Positions 8,923 through 17,292 of a stretch of 64,000 nt of DNA are shown here, piece by piece. Position numbers and translations under genes: made by a program. Position 1 is the first letter of the stretch. Every line of letters begins with the position of its first letter. The stretch covers positions 79,229 through 143,228 of the forward strand of contig NZ_JAGQED010000008.1 in NCBI RefSeq assembly GCF_018304965.1. The letters are read 5' to 3'. This DNA comes from Collimonas antrihumi. GTDB lineage: Bacteria > Pseudomonadota > Gammaproteobacteria > Burkholderiales > Burkholderiaceae_D. The notes below the pieces were generated by a model that saw only the letters and a program-made list of their open reading frames with translations, had not been told where the DNA came from and ran no database searches.

Positions 8923-9477
8923 GATACCCGCACCATCACCCCACCAGCAAGTGACACGCTTGCATTGCCGTTTGACTGGCAATGCAAGCGTGTCTCCAAA
9001 CAGTCGTCATTTCCCCACCACGATTACAGCAATCCGTGCGCCGCTCCTGGTCGTGGCGCGGTGGTACTGCAGGAGTACGCCCTGGGACTGGACGACACCT
9101 TACAAACAGCAGTCATCATTTCTTTGTTCTCCGACCGGCGTGCTGGCCGAGACACAGTGCTGCCACGCGGTCAGACAGATCGTCGCGGCTGGTGCGGCGA
9201 TGAGTTTGCCAAGTCCCCCGATCCGTGGGGGTCTCTGCTGTGGACCTGCTATTTCACTAAATCGACGGTCGACAAATTGGAGGAAGCCCGCTTTGCGGCG
9301 TGGGAAGCACTGCAGTGGATGGTAGCCGAAGGCTTGGCCCAGCGCATCACGGTGACAGCGCAGTGGACCGGAGAAAACGCCGACCGTCTCGCACTGCGGC
9401 CGCAAATCTGGCAGGACGATGGCGAGACGCCCATTTATGACGTGCTATGGGGCACGACGTTACGCAAATCGTTGTAA
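8917..9477 (+). CDS. Mu gp46-like baseplate protein
   Basis: This 186-residue protein belongs to the Mu gp46 family, a baseplate wedge component. The signature is clear: LDDTLQTAVIISLFSDRRA, then TDRRGWCGDEF, then GSLLWTCYFTKST and EALQWMVAEGLAQRI. The first 40 residues are longer than usual for this family, so a later start is possible; an in-frame TTG lies at 8962. The annotated ATG sits in a palindrome, and a perfect 16-bp inverted repeat lies at codons 13-26. Confidence 0.8.
   Translation: MIDTRTITPPASDTLALPFDWQCKRVSKQSSFPHHDYSNPCAAPGRGAVVLQEYALGLDDTLQTAVIISLFSDRRAGRDTVLPRGQTDRRGWCGDEFAKSPDPWGSLLWTCYFTKSTVDKLEEARFAAWEALQWMVAEGLAQRITVTAQWTGENADRLALRPQIWQDDGETPIYDVLWGTTLRKSL
8954..8993. 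repeat. Perfect 16-bp inverted repeat inside the gp46 gene
   Basis: ACACGCTTGCATTGCC (8954-8969) pairs exactly with GGCAATGCAAGCGTGT (8978-8993) across an 8-nt loop. It lies within the coding region close to the start and no T-run follows. A stem this strong inside a reading frame is unlikely by chance. Confidence 0.7.
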
Positions 9478-9498
9478 TCACACTGGAAAGAGCAATTA

Positions 9499-10629
9499 AT
9501 GGCAACGCAGCAACCGAACATCCCGACGATTGATGAACTGCATCAGAACGCGGCAACCTTGCTGCAGCAAGCCTTGGTCGATGCCGACACCAGCGGCAAC
9601 ACCTTGTCGGCCAGCGATATCGCCCTGGTGCGCTCCAATACCGAGGCCCAGGCATTTGTGCAAGCGGTTGGTATCTATGGCGCTTATCGCTACTTGCGCG
9701 ATTTTGTTGCCAAACAAGCGATCCCGACCAAATCGGCCGGCGAATTCCTGGACGAATGGCTGCAAGCATACGGCATCCCGCGCAAGGAGGCCACGCCATC
9801 TGGCGGCATCGTGCACGGCACGGGTGTGCCGTCTACACCGCTCAAAGTGGGCGGTACGCTGCAAGCCGAGACCGGCGTGGAATTCTTGCTACGTGCCGAT
9901 GGCGTGGTCGATGCGGATGGTGTGCTGCAATTGTCACTGGTTTGCGCCACGGCAGGTAAAAGCGGCAATCTGGCACCAGGGACGACGTTGACCCTACTGG
10001 CAACCGAACCGGGCATCGACGCCGAGTTTGTAGTCGGCGCAGATGGTTTCTCCGGTGGTACCGAGAGGGAAACCGACCCCGAGGCAATTTATCGCTTGCG
10101 CCAGCGTCTGGCGAATCCGCCACGCGGCAGCGCACCCAGCGATTATGAGCGCTGGGCCTTGTCGATACCCGGCATTACCCGTGCCTGGGGCGTACGCAAC
10201 CCCAGCGGCCCGACCTCGGCAGGCGTCATCATCATGGCCGACAACAACGTGCCGTATGGCTTACCCACCGAAGCCCAGCGCCAGGCTGTATATGACTATA
10301 TCCGAGATCCCGAGCGCGGACCTTCGGACGAATTGTTCGTAATCGTGCCGAAGCCAAAATTTGTCGATGCGGTGCTGGGGATTGACCCCGATCAGCCGGA
10401 TACTCGGACCGCGATTGAATTGGAACTCAAAGACCTGTTTTATCGGGCTGCGGTGCCAGGTGGTCGTATGCCGTTGTCACATCTGAGCGAGGCTATCTCC
10501 ACTGCGCCAGGCGAATACAACCATCAGATGTTCGAACCTGAACCGATATCAGGTGGCTTTCTATTTGCCGGTCTCTATGAGTTGCTGATATTGCGTTCAA
10601 CAACGTTTCAGCCAATGACTATTGGATAA
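9499..10629 (+). CDS. Baseplate assembly protein J (Mu gp47-like)
   Basis: This 376-residue protein is the baseplate J / gp47 wedge component. Diagnostic segments include ALVRSNTEAQAFVQAV in the N-terminal helical part, LDEWLQAYGIPRKEAT, the central GFSGGTERETDPEAIYRLRQR, and PRGSAPSDYERWAL, all typical of the Baseplate_J family. It is followed with a short out-of-phase junction by the gp48-like gene. Location between gp46 and gp48 is canonical. Confidence 0.9.
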   Translation: MATQQPNIPTIDELHQNAATLLQQALVDADTSGNTLSASDIALVRSNTEAQAFVQAVGIYGAYRYLRDFVAKQAIPTKSAGEFLDEWLQAYGIPRKEATPSGGIVHGTGVPSTPLKVGGTLQAETGVEFLLRADGVVDADGVLQLSLVCATAGKSGNLAPGTTLTLLATEPGIDAEFVVGADGFSGGTERETDPEAIYRLRQRLANPPRGSAPSDYERWALSIPGITRAWGVRNPSGPTSAGVIIMADNNVPYGLPTEAQRQAVYDYIRDPERGPSDELFVIVPKPKFVDAVLGIDPDQPDTRTAIELELKDLFYRAAVPGGRMPLSHLSEAISTAPGEYNHQMFEPEPISGGFLFAGLYELLILRSTTFQPMTIG

Positions 10630-10633
10630 CCTG

Positions 10634-11230
10634 ATGAACAAATTTGTACAGGCGCTTAGCCATTTGCTGCCAACCGGCTGGGCCTTCCCGCGACATCCGA
10701 AGTCGGTTGTCATGCGCTGGCTGAAGGCCTTTGCCGGTGTGCTCGAAGAGCATCACGACTTCACCAGCCAAACGATACGTCAATGGATGCCGCACCGCAC
10801 CTGCTCCCGTATAGAAGAGTGGGAGGATGCGCTGGGCTTGCCTGATCCATGTTTTGGGGAGAACCAGGACATCGAGCAACGCCGCACCACCATGTTGGCG
10901 CGGTTTCGAGGCGGCGTGACGCTGGCTTATGACGATAGTTCAGCCGACAGCATCGGCGCCATTCAGCGCTATTTACGGCTTCATGGGTATGAGATTGAGG
11001 CCTGGTACAACACCCCGTTTCGTGTGGGCCGCAATCGTGTCGGGGAGAAATTGGGAACGCTTAACGGTGTATTGCACATCCGCGTACTGCATATTTGCAG
11101 CCCTTTTCGGACTGGCGCTAACCGCGCTGGCCAGCGCCTGGTGAACTGTAGCAAAAACAGCGAAGCCGTTGAGTGTTTGCTAAAACGCATCGTGCCAGCC
11201 CGCTTCGCGATCCATGTGATTTATTTTTAA
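10634..11230 (+). CDS. Mu gp48-like tail protein (DUF2313/YmfQ family)
   Basis: This 198-residue protein is the YmfQ/gp48 family, the last baseplate wedge component before the fibre genes. The N-terminus LSHLLPTGWAFPRHP and the CSRIEEWEDALGLPDPCF motif are typical. A TTG at 10622 is in frame, but the ATG at 10634 is more plausible. Its last codons (RFAIHVIYF) reappear as a degraded copy in front of the second fibre gene, see 12719-12795. Confidence 0.8.
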   Translation: MNKFVQALSHLLPTGWAFPRHPKSVVMRWLKAFAGVLEEHHDFTSQTIRQWMPHRTCSRIEEWEDALGLPDPCFGENQDIEQRRTTMLARFRGGVTLAYDDSSADSIGAIQRYLRLHGYEIEAWYNTPFRVGRNRVGEKLGTLNGVLHIRVLHICSPFRTGANRAGQRLVNCSKNSEAVECLLKRIVPARFAIHVIYF

Positions 11231-11242
11231 GGTGAGGACACG

Positions 11243-12172
11243 ATGAATTACACAGACAGCCTTGACCGGGTTATCCATCTCCCTACAGGTCAACCCATGC
11301 ATACGGACAAGGCAGCGACCTGCACCGTCCAGTCGGCCAAGGACACCAATATGCCCATCTGGAGCCTGATGGAATTAGTCAAGGCAGCAGGATTTGCAGG
11401 ACGACCATTTAATCCCGATGATCCGGGGACGTATACGTTGCTGAAAAGGGCGATAGACGCCATTTACGCCCCCCTGAAAAGCCCTGAATTTACCGGCGTG
11501 CCGAAGGTGCCAACGCCGAATCAGGGCGATAAAAGCAAGCAGGCGGTCAACTCCGAATTTGTAACGCTAGCGCTGGCCGACAAGGCGATCGGCGAAGGTT
11601 TCAATATGGAGTGGGCTGGCCTAGAAGGTCAACCTCCTTGGGTATTGGGTGGCCCCGATCCGGCGCGTATTAAAGTCTACGACCCGCGCAATTTTCACGT
11701 CAGTAAAGCAGATGACGCAGAACATGCCGGTGACGCTAGATATGCGACGAACGCTGGATATGCAGATGGCACCGGATACGCGGTGTATGCCGATAATGCG
11801 GGGAACGCCGGATTCGCAACGAATGCCGGTAATGCCGACACATTGGGGGGTATCCCAATGCGCCATCAAGAAAACCCCGGTCAGCCTTATTACCTCTATG
11901 GACGGAGTGGGGACGCCGCTGAAATTACGCTTTTTACCCGTAGCTGGTTGGCGGTGGGGTCCGCGGATTTCGCAACGACTGCGACCTATGCACATCAGTT
12001 GACCGGTCCGGGCTTGGTGGGCGGTAACGTCGGTTCTTACCTTCTCAACAAAAATCACACAACATCGGAGGCAGCAGGCGCGTGGGAATTGCGAGGATTT
12101 GCCTATGATTATGGATCATTCAATGATGGGCAACTTGGTTCGAGAGCAGCTTTATGGCAAAGGGTGGGATGA
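11243..12172 (+). CDS. Tail fibre protein 1
   Basis: This 309-residue protein is a receptor-binding fibre. The first 85 residues (MNYTDSLDRV, TDKAATCTVQSAKDTN, FNPDDPGTYTLLKRAID) are closely shared with the second fibre gene at 12807 and probably form the baseplate attachment domain. Residues about 160-200 carry imperfect Ala/Asn/Gly repeats of the type YADNAGNAGFATNAGNA, common in phage fibre shafts. The C-terminal 100 residues are likely the receptor-binding head. The next gene, a fibre-assembly protein, overlaps its stop. Confidence 0.8.
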   Translation: MNYTDSLDRVIHLPTGQPMHTDKAATCTVQSAKDTNMPIWSLMELVKAAGFAGRPFNPDDPGTYTLLKRAIDAIYAPLKSPEFTGVPKVPTPNQGDKSKQAVNSEFVTLALADKAIGEGFNMEWAGLEGQPPWVLGGPDPARIKVYDPRNFHVSKADDAEHAGDARYATNAGYADGTGYAVYADNAGNAGFATNAGNADTLGGIPMRHQENPGQPYYLYGRSGDAAEITLFTRSWLAVGSADFATTATYAHQLTGPGLVGGNVGSYLLNKNHTTSEAAGAWELRGFAYDYGSFNDGQLGSRAALWQRVG

Positions 12173-12711
12173 TGAAAAAGACGAATGTGAAAGAGATTGG
12201 CACAACTTCGGCGGACCCGATGGAGGCCCATATTACCGGTAATGGTTTGCCACAAATCGTCATACCCGAGATGCTGGAGCCAGTAGAAACACCAGATCCA
12301 TTTACTGTGATTGATGTTCGCAATCCAATGCGTAAGCCATCGGGGATTATTTGCGAAGTGAAGTTTGCCTCAAAAGACAAATATTTGACATTCCTGGCCA
12401 GACCAGACGACGTCGAGCTACATGGACAACAAATTTACAGGGATTGTGACGAAGGTGTATGGGGCGACGTGCCGAATTACGTGCCATCCGAAGAAGAGTT
12501 GTTGGTCGAAGCGGAAAACAAGCGTAGCGAGGCACTCACCGAAGCTGGCACAAAAATCTCCGATTATCAGGATTTGATTGATGTTGGCGAAGCAACCGGC
12601 GCGGATGCCGCCATGCAAAAGGAATGGAAAAAGTATCGGATAGCTGTCACTCGCGTACCGTCCCAGAGTGGTTACCCCGGCTCCATTGATTGGCCCGTCA
12701 AGCCTGAATAA
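12169..12711 (+). CDS. Tail fibre assembly protein
   Basis: This protein of about 180 residues has the organisation of phage tail fibre assembly chaperones, which help fibre trimerisation. The C-terminal part has the typical pattern of a helix rich in Glu/Ala followed by WKKYRIAVTRV and a Pro-rich end. Its ATG overlaps the fibre 1 stop, so the two are coupled; AAGGGTGGG lies just upstream. An in-frame ATG at 12154 is less likely. The second fibre gene has no assembly gene of its own, so this one may serve both. Confidence 0.75.
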   Translation: MMKKTNVKEIGTTSADPMEAHITGNGLPQIVIPEMLEPVETPDPFTVIDVRNPMRKPSGIICEVKFASKDKYLTFLARPDDVELHGQQIYRDCDEGVWGDVPNYVPSEEELLVEAENKRSEALTEAGTKISDYQDLIDVGEATGADAAMQKEWKKYRIAVTRVPSQSGYPGSIDWPVKPE

Positions 12712-12718
12712 CGTTTGT

Positions 12719-12795
12719 GAAGCGGTTAGACAGTGCGACTACCCCTGTTAAACGCGTCATACCCCACGGTTTGCGATCAATGTGATTTTTTTATG
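12719..12795 (+). pseudogene. Remnant of the gp48 3' end
   Basis: This stretch aligns with 11162-11230, the last codons of the gp48-like gene and its stop. Both contain GAAGC(C/G)GTT near the start and a segment encoding RFAI(H/N)VI before the next fibre ATG. Here the frame is interrupted, so it is a non-coding scar. It shows that the duplication producing the second fibre gene included the end of gp48. Confidence 0.6.
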
Positions 12796-12806
12796 ATGAG
12801 AGTGAA

Positions 12807-14714
12807 ATGAACTATACGGACAGTTTGGACAGGGTGACACATACGCCCACTGGCCATACCATGCATTCGGACACAGAAGCTATTCCCACTGTGCAATCGG
12901 CCAATGATACCAATATGGTAATTTGGTCTTTGATGGAGCTATTAGGGGCGGCAGACATCCCTGGAAAATCGTTTAATCCGGATGACCCGGAGAGCTATAC
13001 GCTACTGAAAAAGGCGATGGATTCGGTTTACGCAAAATTGGATGGCCCCGAGTTTTCAGGCCCACCAACAGCCCCGACGGCTCCCGCATTCGACGACAGC
13101 AGAAATCTGGCAACGACGGAGTATGTCGAACGGGCTATTGAGCTTCACACGGTTAATCTACTTAGCCACATGACGCCTCAAGAACGAATCGATTTTGCCA
13201 CCCGACCACAGCCGTTAGAGTTGGATTTGCAAGCGGCATTTTCCCGTGCGCAGGCGGCATTGCCAAATGGCGGGTATGTTGAATTGCCTGTTGGCGTGAT
13301 GCCAGCATCGCGTATCACCATATTGCGCAAGTGCGTGTTGCGCGGCAAGGGAGTGGCGTCTAGCATTATTAGGCAGCGTGCCGGTAGCAATCAAGATTTC
13401 ATCATTTCAGAAAATTTTCAGGTTTTGACAGGGTCGAAATTAACTATCAACGACCCTCGCGTGCCATCGTGGTTTGGCCTGGTGGATTTACATGTGGACG
13501 GGAATAGGTTTAATGCAACGACTAATCCGACTGGAAATACTGTTGGAACCGGTGTGAGTTTCTATGGCCCGGCTCAAATTCTTGGCGGTAAAGTGATGGT
13601 TCGAAATTGTGCTGGACGCGGCATTTATACAGAAGATTCAAGTATAGCTTCAGCAGTCTGGGAAGGGCAGGAAGAGGGGCAGTTCGAAAATATCATCGTG
13701 CGCGACAATACCGGCGACGGATGGCTCTCGCGCGGTCCGCACAATTCGCTTTGCAAGTCCATTACCTCCGGCTTCAATGGCGGGTGGGGATTCAAGTCAG
13801 AAGAAAGCGACGAATATAGTGGTAGTTTCGATGCTATTGGCAGCCTACATACCTACGGCAACGGCCGGGCGATTTTGCCGTCAGTTCGCACAGGCGCATC
13901 TCTTGGCGCAATTTGTCGCATTGGCAAGCTCATCACGGACGGCGACAATCTGACAATCGAAGCCAGCCGCGTCCAGATTCAAACCTATCGTTGCTACAAC
14001 ATGGGGGCTGCGCGTGACGGCCTGGTGTGGAACGGGCACGAGGGCTTTATCGGTGCCATGAATGGGAACATGTGGAGTAATTCTGTCGGACGAGCGGCAG
14101 TCGTGATTAATGGTAGGCGCAACCGTATTGGAGCTGCCCTTATCAGTACTAATAACCCGGACAATGACGGATTTGTTATCAATGGTGTTTCTACTCAAAT
14201 CGATGGAATTAATATTTCGGGATTTAATGCCGCCGGACGCACGGCGTTGAGTCTGAATAGTTCCAAGTGCAGAATTACGGGCGAAATCACCAACAGTTCA
14301 ATCGCGTTTAACTATGTCGGGGGAGCCAGCAATATCGTCGATCTGGAAATTTCCACCGATAGAGAAGATCAAATTGCCGTAACTGGAGGTAGACCGGGCC
14401 AGAGCGATCGCTTTAGCATTAGAAGCACTGGATATAACAGCGGGGGAACAAGCGCTTCAATTATGTCAGGTGCCATAGCAATGGATACGACAGCGCCACA
14501 AATCGTAACGATCCCACATTCCCTTCTTTACACGCCAGCACGTGAGCAATGCGCAATGTCTTTGTTGGGAGGCTCCCCGACAAGCACGGCATATGTGATT
14601 GCGTATATGCAAATTACCTCAACCAGTCCAACGGCTATCGTTGTGAATTATCGGTTGGTTACTGCTGGCCCGCCAGGAACGGTGGCGCGTATTGGTATCC
14701 GTGTCGCTTTGTAA
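12807..14714 (+). CDS. Tail fibre/tailspike protein 2 with beta-helix
   Basis: This 635-residue protein shares its first 85 residues with fibre 1 (MNYTDSLDRV, then VQSANDTNM and FNPDDPESYTLLKKAMD). From about residue 150 it changes to a right-handed beta-helix pattern: residues 150-520 carry repeated short strands with stacked Asn/Gly turns, e.g. VRNCAGRGIYTEDSS. This is the fold of pectate-lyase-like tailspikes that bind or cut surface polysaccharide. No catalytic residues can be assigned. The C-terminus (residues 545-635) is a Thr/Ser/Ala-rich beta domain. It lies in the same orientation as fibre 1, with no invertase in view. Confidence 0.75.
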   Translation: MNYTDSLDRVTHTPTGHTMHSDTEAIPTVQSANDTNMVIWSLMELLGAADIPGKSFNPDDPESYTLLKKAMDSVYAKLDGPEFSGPPTAPTAPAFDDSRNLATTEYVERAIELHTVNLLSHMTPQERIDFATRPQPLELDLQAAFSRAQAALPNGGYVELPVGVMPASRITILRKCVLRGKGVASSIIRQRAGSNQDFIISENFQVLTGSKLTINDPRVPSWFGLVDLHVDGNRFNATTNPTGNTVGTGVSFYGPAQILGGKVMVRNCAGRGIYTEDSSIASAVWEGQEEGQFENIIVRDNTGDGWLSRGPHNSLCKSITSGFNGGWGFKSEESDEYSGSFDAIGSLHTYGNGRAILPSVRTGASLGAICRIGKLITDGDNLTIEASRVQIQTYRCYNMGAARDGLVWNGHEGFIGAMNGNMWSNSVGRAAVVINGRRNRIGAALISTNNPDNDGFVINGVSTQIDGINISGFNAAGRTALSLNSSKCRITGEITNSSIAFNYVGGASNIVDLEISTDREDQIAVTGGRPGQSDRFSIRSTGYNSGGTSASIMSGAIAMDTTAPQIVTIPHSLLYTPAREQCAMSLLGGSPTSTAYVIAYMQITSTSPTAIVVNYRLVTAGPPGTVARIGIRVAL

Positions 14715-14742
14715 GTTCTAAATTCTTCATTGAAAGGAAGTT

Positions 14743-15006
14743 ATGCCTATTTTTTTAAAAAAAGTACCGCTTGATAAACTCCTGCATTTTTTGGTTGGCG
14801 GTGTTATTGCAGGCGTTGTTTATGCACTTTTCTTGAACCAGTGGCTTGCACTCATTGCTACCGTAGTTGCTGGTGTAACCAAGGAAATCTACGATTATTT
14901 CCATCCTGATCAGCATACAGTCGAGTGGCTTGATGTGGTTGCCACGGTGGTCGGCGCTGCACCGGTGCTGCTGGCAGTTGGCATTCAATATGTCATGTGG
15001 GAATAG
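14743..15006 (+). CDS. Small phage membrane protein, possible holin
   Basis: This 87-residue protein has two or three hydrophobic segments (residues about 12-30, 33-45 and 64-82) and the motif KEIYDYFHPDQHTVEWLD. That motif recalls the YfiM/VanZ-like small membrane proteins with a KE-YD signature. A strong ribosome binding site (GAAAGGAAG) precedes it. In Mu the lysis genes lie further left, so a holin role is only a guess. It could instead alter the host envelope. Confidence 0.5.
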   Translation: MPIFLKKVPLDKLLHFLVGGVIAGVVYALFLNQWLALIATVVAGVTKEIYDYFHPDQHTVEWLDVVATVVGAAPVLLAVGIQYVMWE

Positions 15007-15164
15007 CCTGCCCGGAAACGCCAGAGTAAGGAAGTAATAGACAGAGCGACCGAATCAGTGCGTCAACACCGGTTCGGCCACTCGGCAAACAGCGTTAACT
15101 GCTTGCTCCGCCAAGACTCTGCCACCCCGATCGGAGGCGGCAAATATTATCACGGAGAACTACC

Positions 15165-15359
15165 ATGCAAGAAATACGCTGTGGAAATTGCCATAAAAAA
15201 CTAGGTGTTGGGACATTTCAGCAACTCAACATGAAATGCCCACGCTGCAAAACAATGAATAATCTCCGTGCCACGAGCACACCACCAGCATGCCCTAGCG
15301 CATCCAATCTTAAGGATGCCCAGGAATGTCAAATCACAAAATCGACCGACCATCGGTAG
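15165..15359 (+). CDS. com: Com-like zinc-finger translational activator
   Basis: This 64-residue protein resembles Mu Com, the RNA-binding protein that opens the mom translation start. The zinc site is intact: Cys6, Cys9, Cys25 and Cys28, in the arrangement CGNC and CPRC. Position also agrees, since Mu places com just before the DNA modification gene at the right end. Here the partner is not Mom but a DNA methyltransferase whose start lacks a Shine-Dalgarno. The C-terminal half beyond residue 35 is low complexity. Confidence 0.75.
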   Translation: MQEIRCGNCHKKLGVGTFQQLNMKCPRCKTMNNLRATSTPPACPSASNLKDAQECQITKSTDHR

Positions 15360-15483
15360 TCTGTCCGCAAGTTATGGATTGAATCGCCTGTAACTTGATT
15401 CGGGTATTAGGGGCTTAACGCCACATAGAGTGCCCAGTGCACCGCACCAGTACGCCCTGCGCGTCTTATTCACTCCCTCACAC

Positions 15484-16197
15484 ATGAAAACCAACTATTT
15501 GCACCAGGGCGACTGTTTGCCATTTCTGGAAGGACTACCCGACAGCGCTATTGATGCGCTGATTACCGATCCACCCTATGCCAGCGGCGGCCTGCACATT
15601 GGCGCAAGGCAGCAATCACCCACGATTAAGTATACGTCGTCAGGCCGCAATCAATTGCATAGTGATTTCACTGGCGACCATCGAGACCAGAGGTCCCACT
15701 TGCGGTGGATGCTGTTGTGGCTCAGTGAATGTTTTCGCGCACTTAAACCGGGTGCACCGATTTGCTTGTTCACCGACTGGCGGCAACTACCAACCACCAC
15801 AGACGCGCTACAAGCCGCCGGATTTACTTGGCGCGGTATCGCGGTATGGGATAAGACGGAAGGTGTGCGCCCACAAATGGGGCGGTTTAGGGCGCAATGT
15901 GAATATGTAGTCTGGGGTAGTAAAGGAGATATGCCGATTAAGCGGGATGTAGGTGTGTTACCTGGCGCAATCCGTCAAGTGATCAAACAGACAGATAAGC
16001 ATCACATTACTGGCAAACCGACCGAAGTTATGCGCCACTTCAACCGAATATGTAAACCAGGTGGGATTATCCTTGACCCGTTCGCCGGTTCTGGCTCAAC
16101 ATTGGTGGCGGCTCAGATGGATGGCTATGAATGGATAGGTTGCGAACTGTCCGACCATTATCACGAAATCGCACAGGCCAGATTAAACGGCCTTTAA
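15484..16197 (+). CDS. DNA methyltransferase (N6-adenine or N4-cytosine)
   Basis: This protein of about 237 residues is a beta-class DNA amino-methyltransferase: the catalytic DPPY (residues 29-32) comes before the AdoMet-binding DPFAGSGST near residue 196, the order of the beta group. It probably protects phage DNA from restriction, the role Mom has in Mu. I prefer the ATG at 15484 since MKTNYLHQGDC is the usual beginning, but an in-frame GTG exists at 15430. No Shine-Dalgarno precedes the ATG, which fits control by the Com-like protein upstream. It is the last phage gene before the right end. Confidence 0.8.
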   Translation: MKTNYLHQGDCLPFLEGLPDSAIDALITDPPYASGGLHIGARQQSPTIKYTSSGRNQLHSDFTGDHRDQRSHLRWMLLWLSECFRALKPGAPICLFTDWRQLPTTTDALQAAGFTWRGIAVWDKTEGVRPQMGRFRAQCEYVVWGSKGDMPIKRDVGVLPGAIRQVIKQTDKHHITGKPTEVMRHFNRICKPGGIILDPFAGSGSTLVAAQMDGYEWIGCELSDHYHEIAQARLNGL

Positions 16198-16234
16198 TCG
16201 CTCTTTAACAACCCATCACACAATCGGTAAGCCT

Positions 16235-16297
16235 GGCTGGAATCACACGATTTTAGCCAGTTAATTGCTGGTTCAAATCAAACGTTCGGCTGGATCA
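16235..16297. repeat. Probable right end of the Mu-like prophage with transposase-binding repeats
   Basis: Three variants of one motif occur: GGCTGGAATCA (16235-16245), GCTGGTTCA (16267-16275) and GGCTGGATCA (16288-16297). Their cores are 31 and 22 bp apart; 22 bp is the spacing of MuA sites R1 and R2. The sequence after about 16297 reads as host LysR coding sequence. Mu-type ends finish in CA, which fits 16296-16297. The exact boundary is inferred, and the left end is outside the window. Confidence 0.45.
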
Positions 16298-16566
16298 ATT
16301 TAAGCGTCGCGCTACTTGAGCTGCCATCCGCCATCGTACCTGACTATCACACGGCACTAGAGGCGGCGGCAGCGGGTGGCGGCTTGGCTGTCCTGCCGGA
16401 ATGCTTATGCCGGCCGCTGCTTCATGCCGGCCAACTGATAGCGCTGCCATTGCCGAAACGCGCACCGCAGTTTTCGCTCTATCTTGCACGCGGCAAGGGA
16501 GGCAGCTCAGTTGAACGGGTTGACCTTTGCTGCCAGCAGTTGACCGATGCTGCACGTAACTGGTAA
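16298..16566 (+). pseudogene. 3' fragment of a LysR-type regulator, interrupted by the prophage
   Basis: The frame ending at 16566 encodes VPDYHTALEAAAAGGGLAVL, then ECLCRPLLHAGQLIALPLP and FSLYLARG. This is the end of a LysR substrate-binding domain, with the characteristic AAAAGxGLxVLP pattern. No HTH or first half is present. The frame is open upstream to a stop at 16228, inside phage sequence. The rest presumably lies beyond the prophage's left end. It converges on the lysE-type gene, so it may have been that exporter's regulator. Confidence 0.75.
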
Positions 16567-16574
16567 CAAAAGCG

Positions 16575-17186
16575 TCACCTTTCAGTCAACGCCAGCTTAA
16601 CCGCCAAGGCGCCAAATGCCGCGGCGAAGCTGCGGCGCATCCAGGCCATCACATTCGGCCGCGATATTACCCGATCGCGCATGACGGCCGCAAACACGCC
16701 ATAGCCTGAAAAAATGACGAAGGTGGCCAGCATGAAGGTACCGGACAATTCCAGCATGCGCAGTAGCGGGTGCACTTCCAGAGGGCTGACAAACTGCGGC
16801 AAAAACGCAACGAAGAAGATGGACAACTTCGGATTGAGAATGTTGATGAGGATGCCATCGGCGATCACGCGAAAATCAGTCCGCTTGTCGTCGACTCTGT
16901 CTACCCGCAATGCGCCTTTTTCTCGCAAGGAATTCCAGGCCATGAACAGGAGATAGGCTATACCTGCGTATTTGATGGTGTTAAAAGCGAGCGCACTGGC
17001 ATGCAAAATTGCGGCTAGTCCGAACATGGCGGCGCCGAGATGCGGCAAGATACCCAAGGTACAACTGAATGCGGCGAGGATGCTGGCTTTTGCTCCGCGC
17101 GAAAGGCCAGCGGACAAGGTGTAGATCACTCCTGTGCCGGGCGACGCGACAATGATCAAGGTTGTTAACAGAAATCCGAGTGTCAT
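16575..17186 (-). CDS. LysE/RhtB-family amino acid exporter
   Basis: This inner-membrane exporter of 203 residues has about six transmembrane segments and the family's N-terminal pattern LLTTLIIVASPGTGVIYT, where most members have PGP instead of PGT. The segment ILNPKLSIFFVAFLPQFV is the family's second hallmark. I use the Met at 17186, preceded by GAGGGTG. A LysR gene fragment converges from the other side. Substrate cannot be told. Confidence 0.85.
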   Translation of the reverse strand: MTLGFLLTTLIIVASPGTGVIYTLSAGLSRGAKASILAAFSCTLGILPHLGAAMFGLAAILHASALAFNTIKYAGIAYLLFMAWNSLREKGALRVDRVDDKRTDFRVIADGILINILNPKLSIFFVAFLPQFVSPLEVHPLLRMLELSGTFMLATFVIFSGYGVFAAVMRDRVISRPNVMAWMRRSFAAAFGALAVKLALTER

Positions 17187-17223
17187 GGGTTCACCCTCAA
17201 AGGTTTGTAATGTGCGTAGATAC

Positions 17224-17260
17224 AAAAATGGCGGCTGATCTTGCGACCACCGCCATTTTA
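17224..17260 (-). terminator. Terminator of deaD
   Basis: A 10-bp inverted repeat (AAAATGGCGG at 17225-17234, CCGCCATTTT at 17250-17259) is followed on the minus strand by TTTTTGT. It lies between the deaD stop and the start of the lysE-type gene and separates the two transcripts. Confidence 0.65.
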
Positions 17261-17292
17261 TATCTTCGGCGCTGTTGTGACAGCGTTGTTAA

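Noticed and set aside
12807..14714. Invertible fibre switch of the Mu G-segment type
   Set aside because: Both fibre genes point the same way, and no invertase or flanking inverted sites were found.
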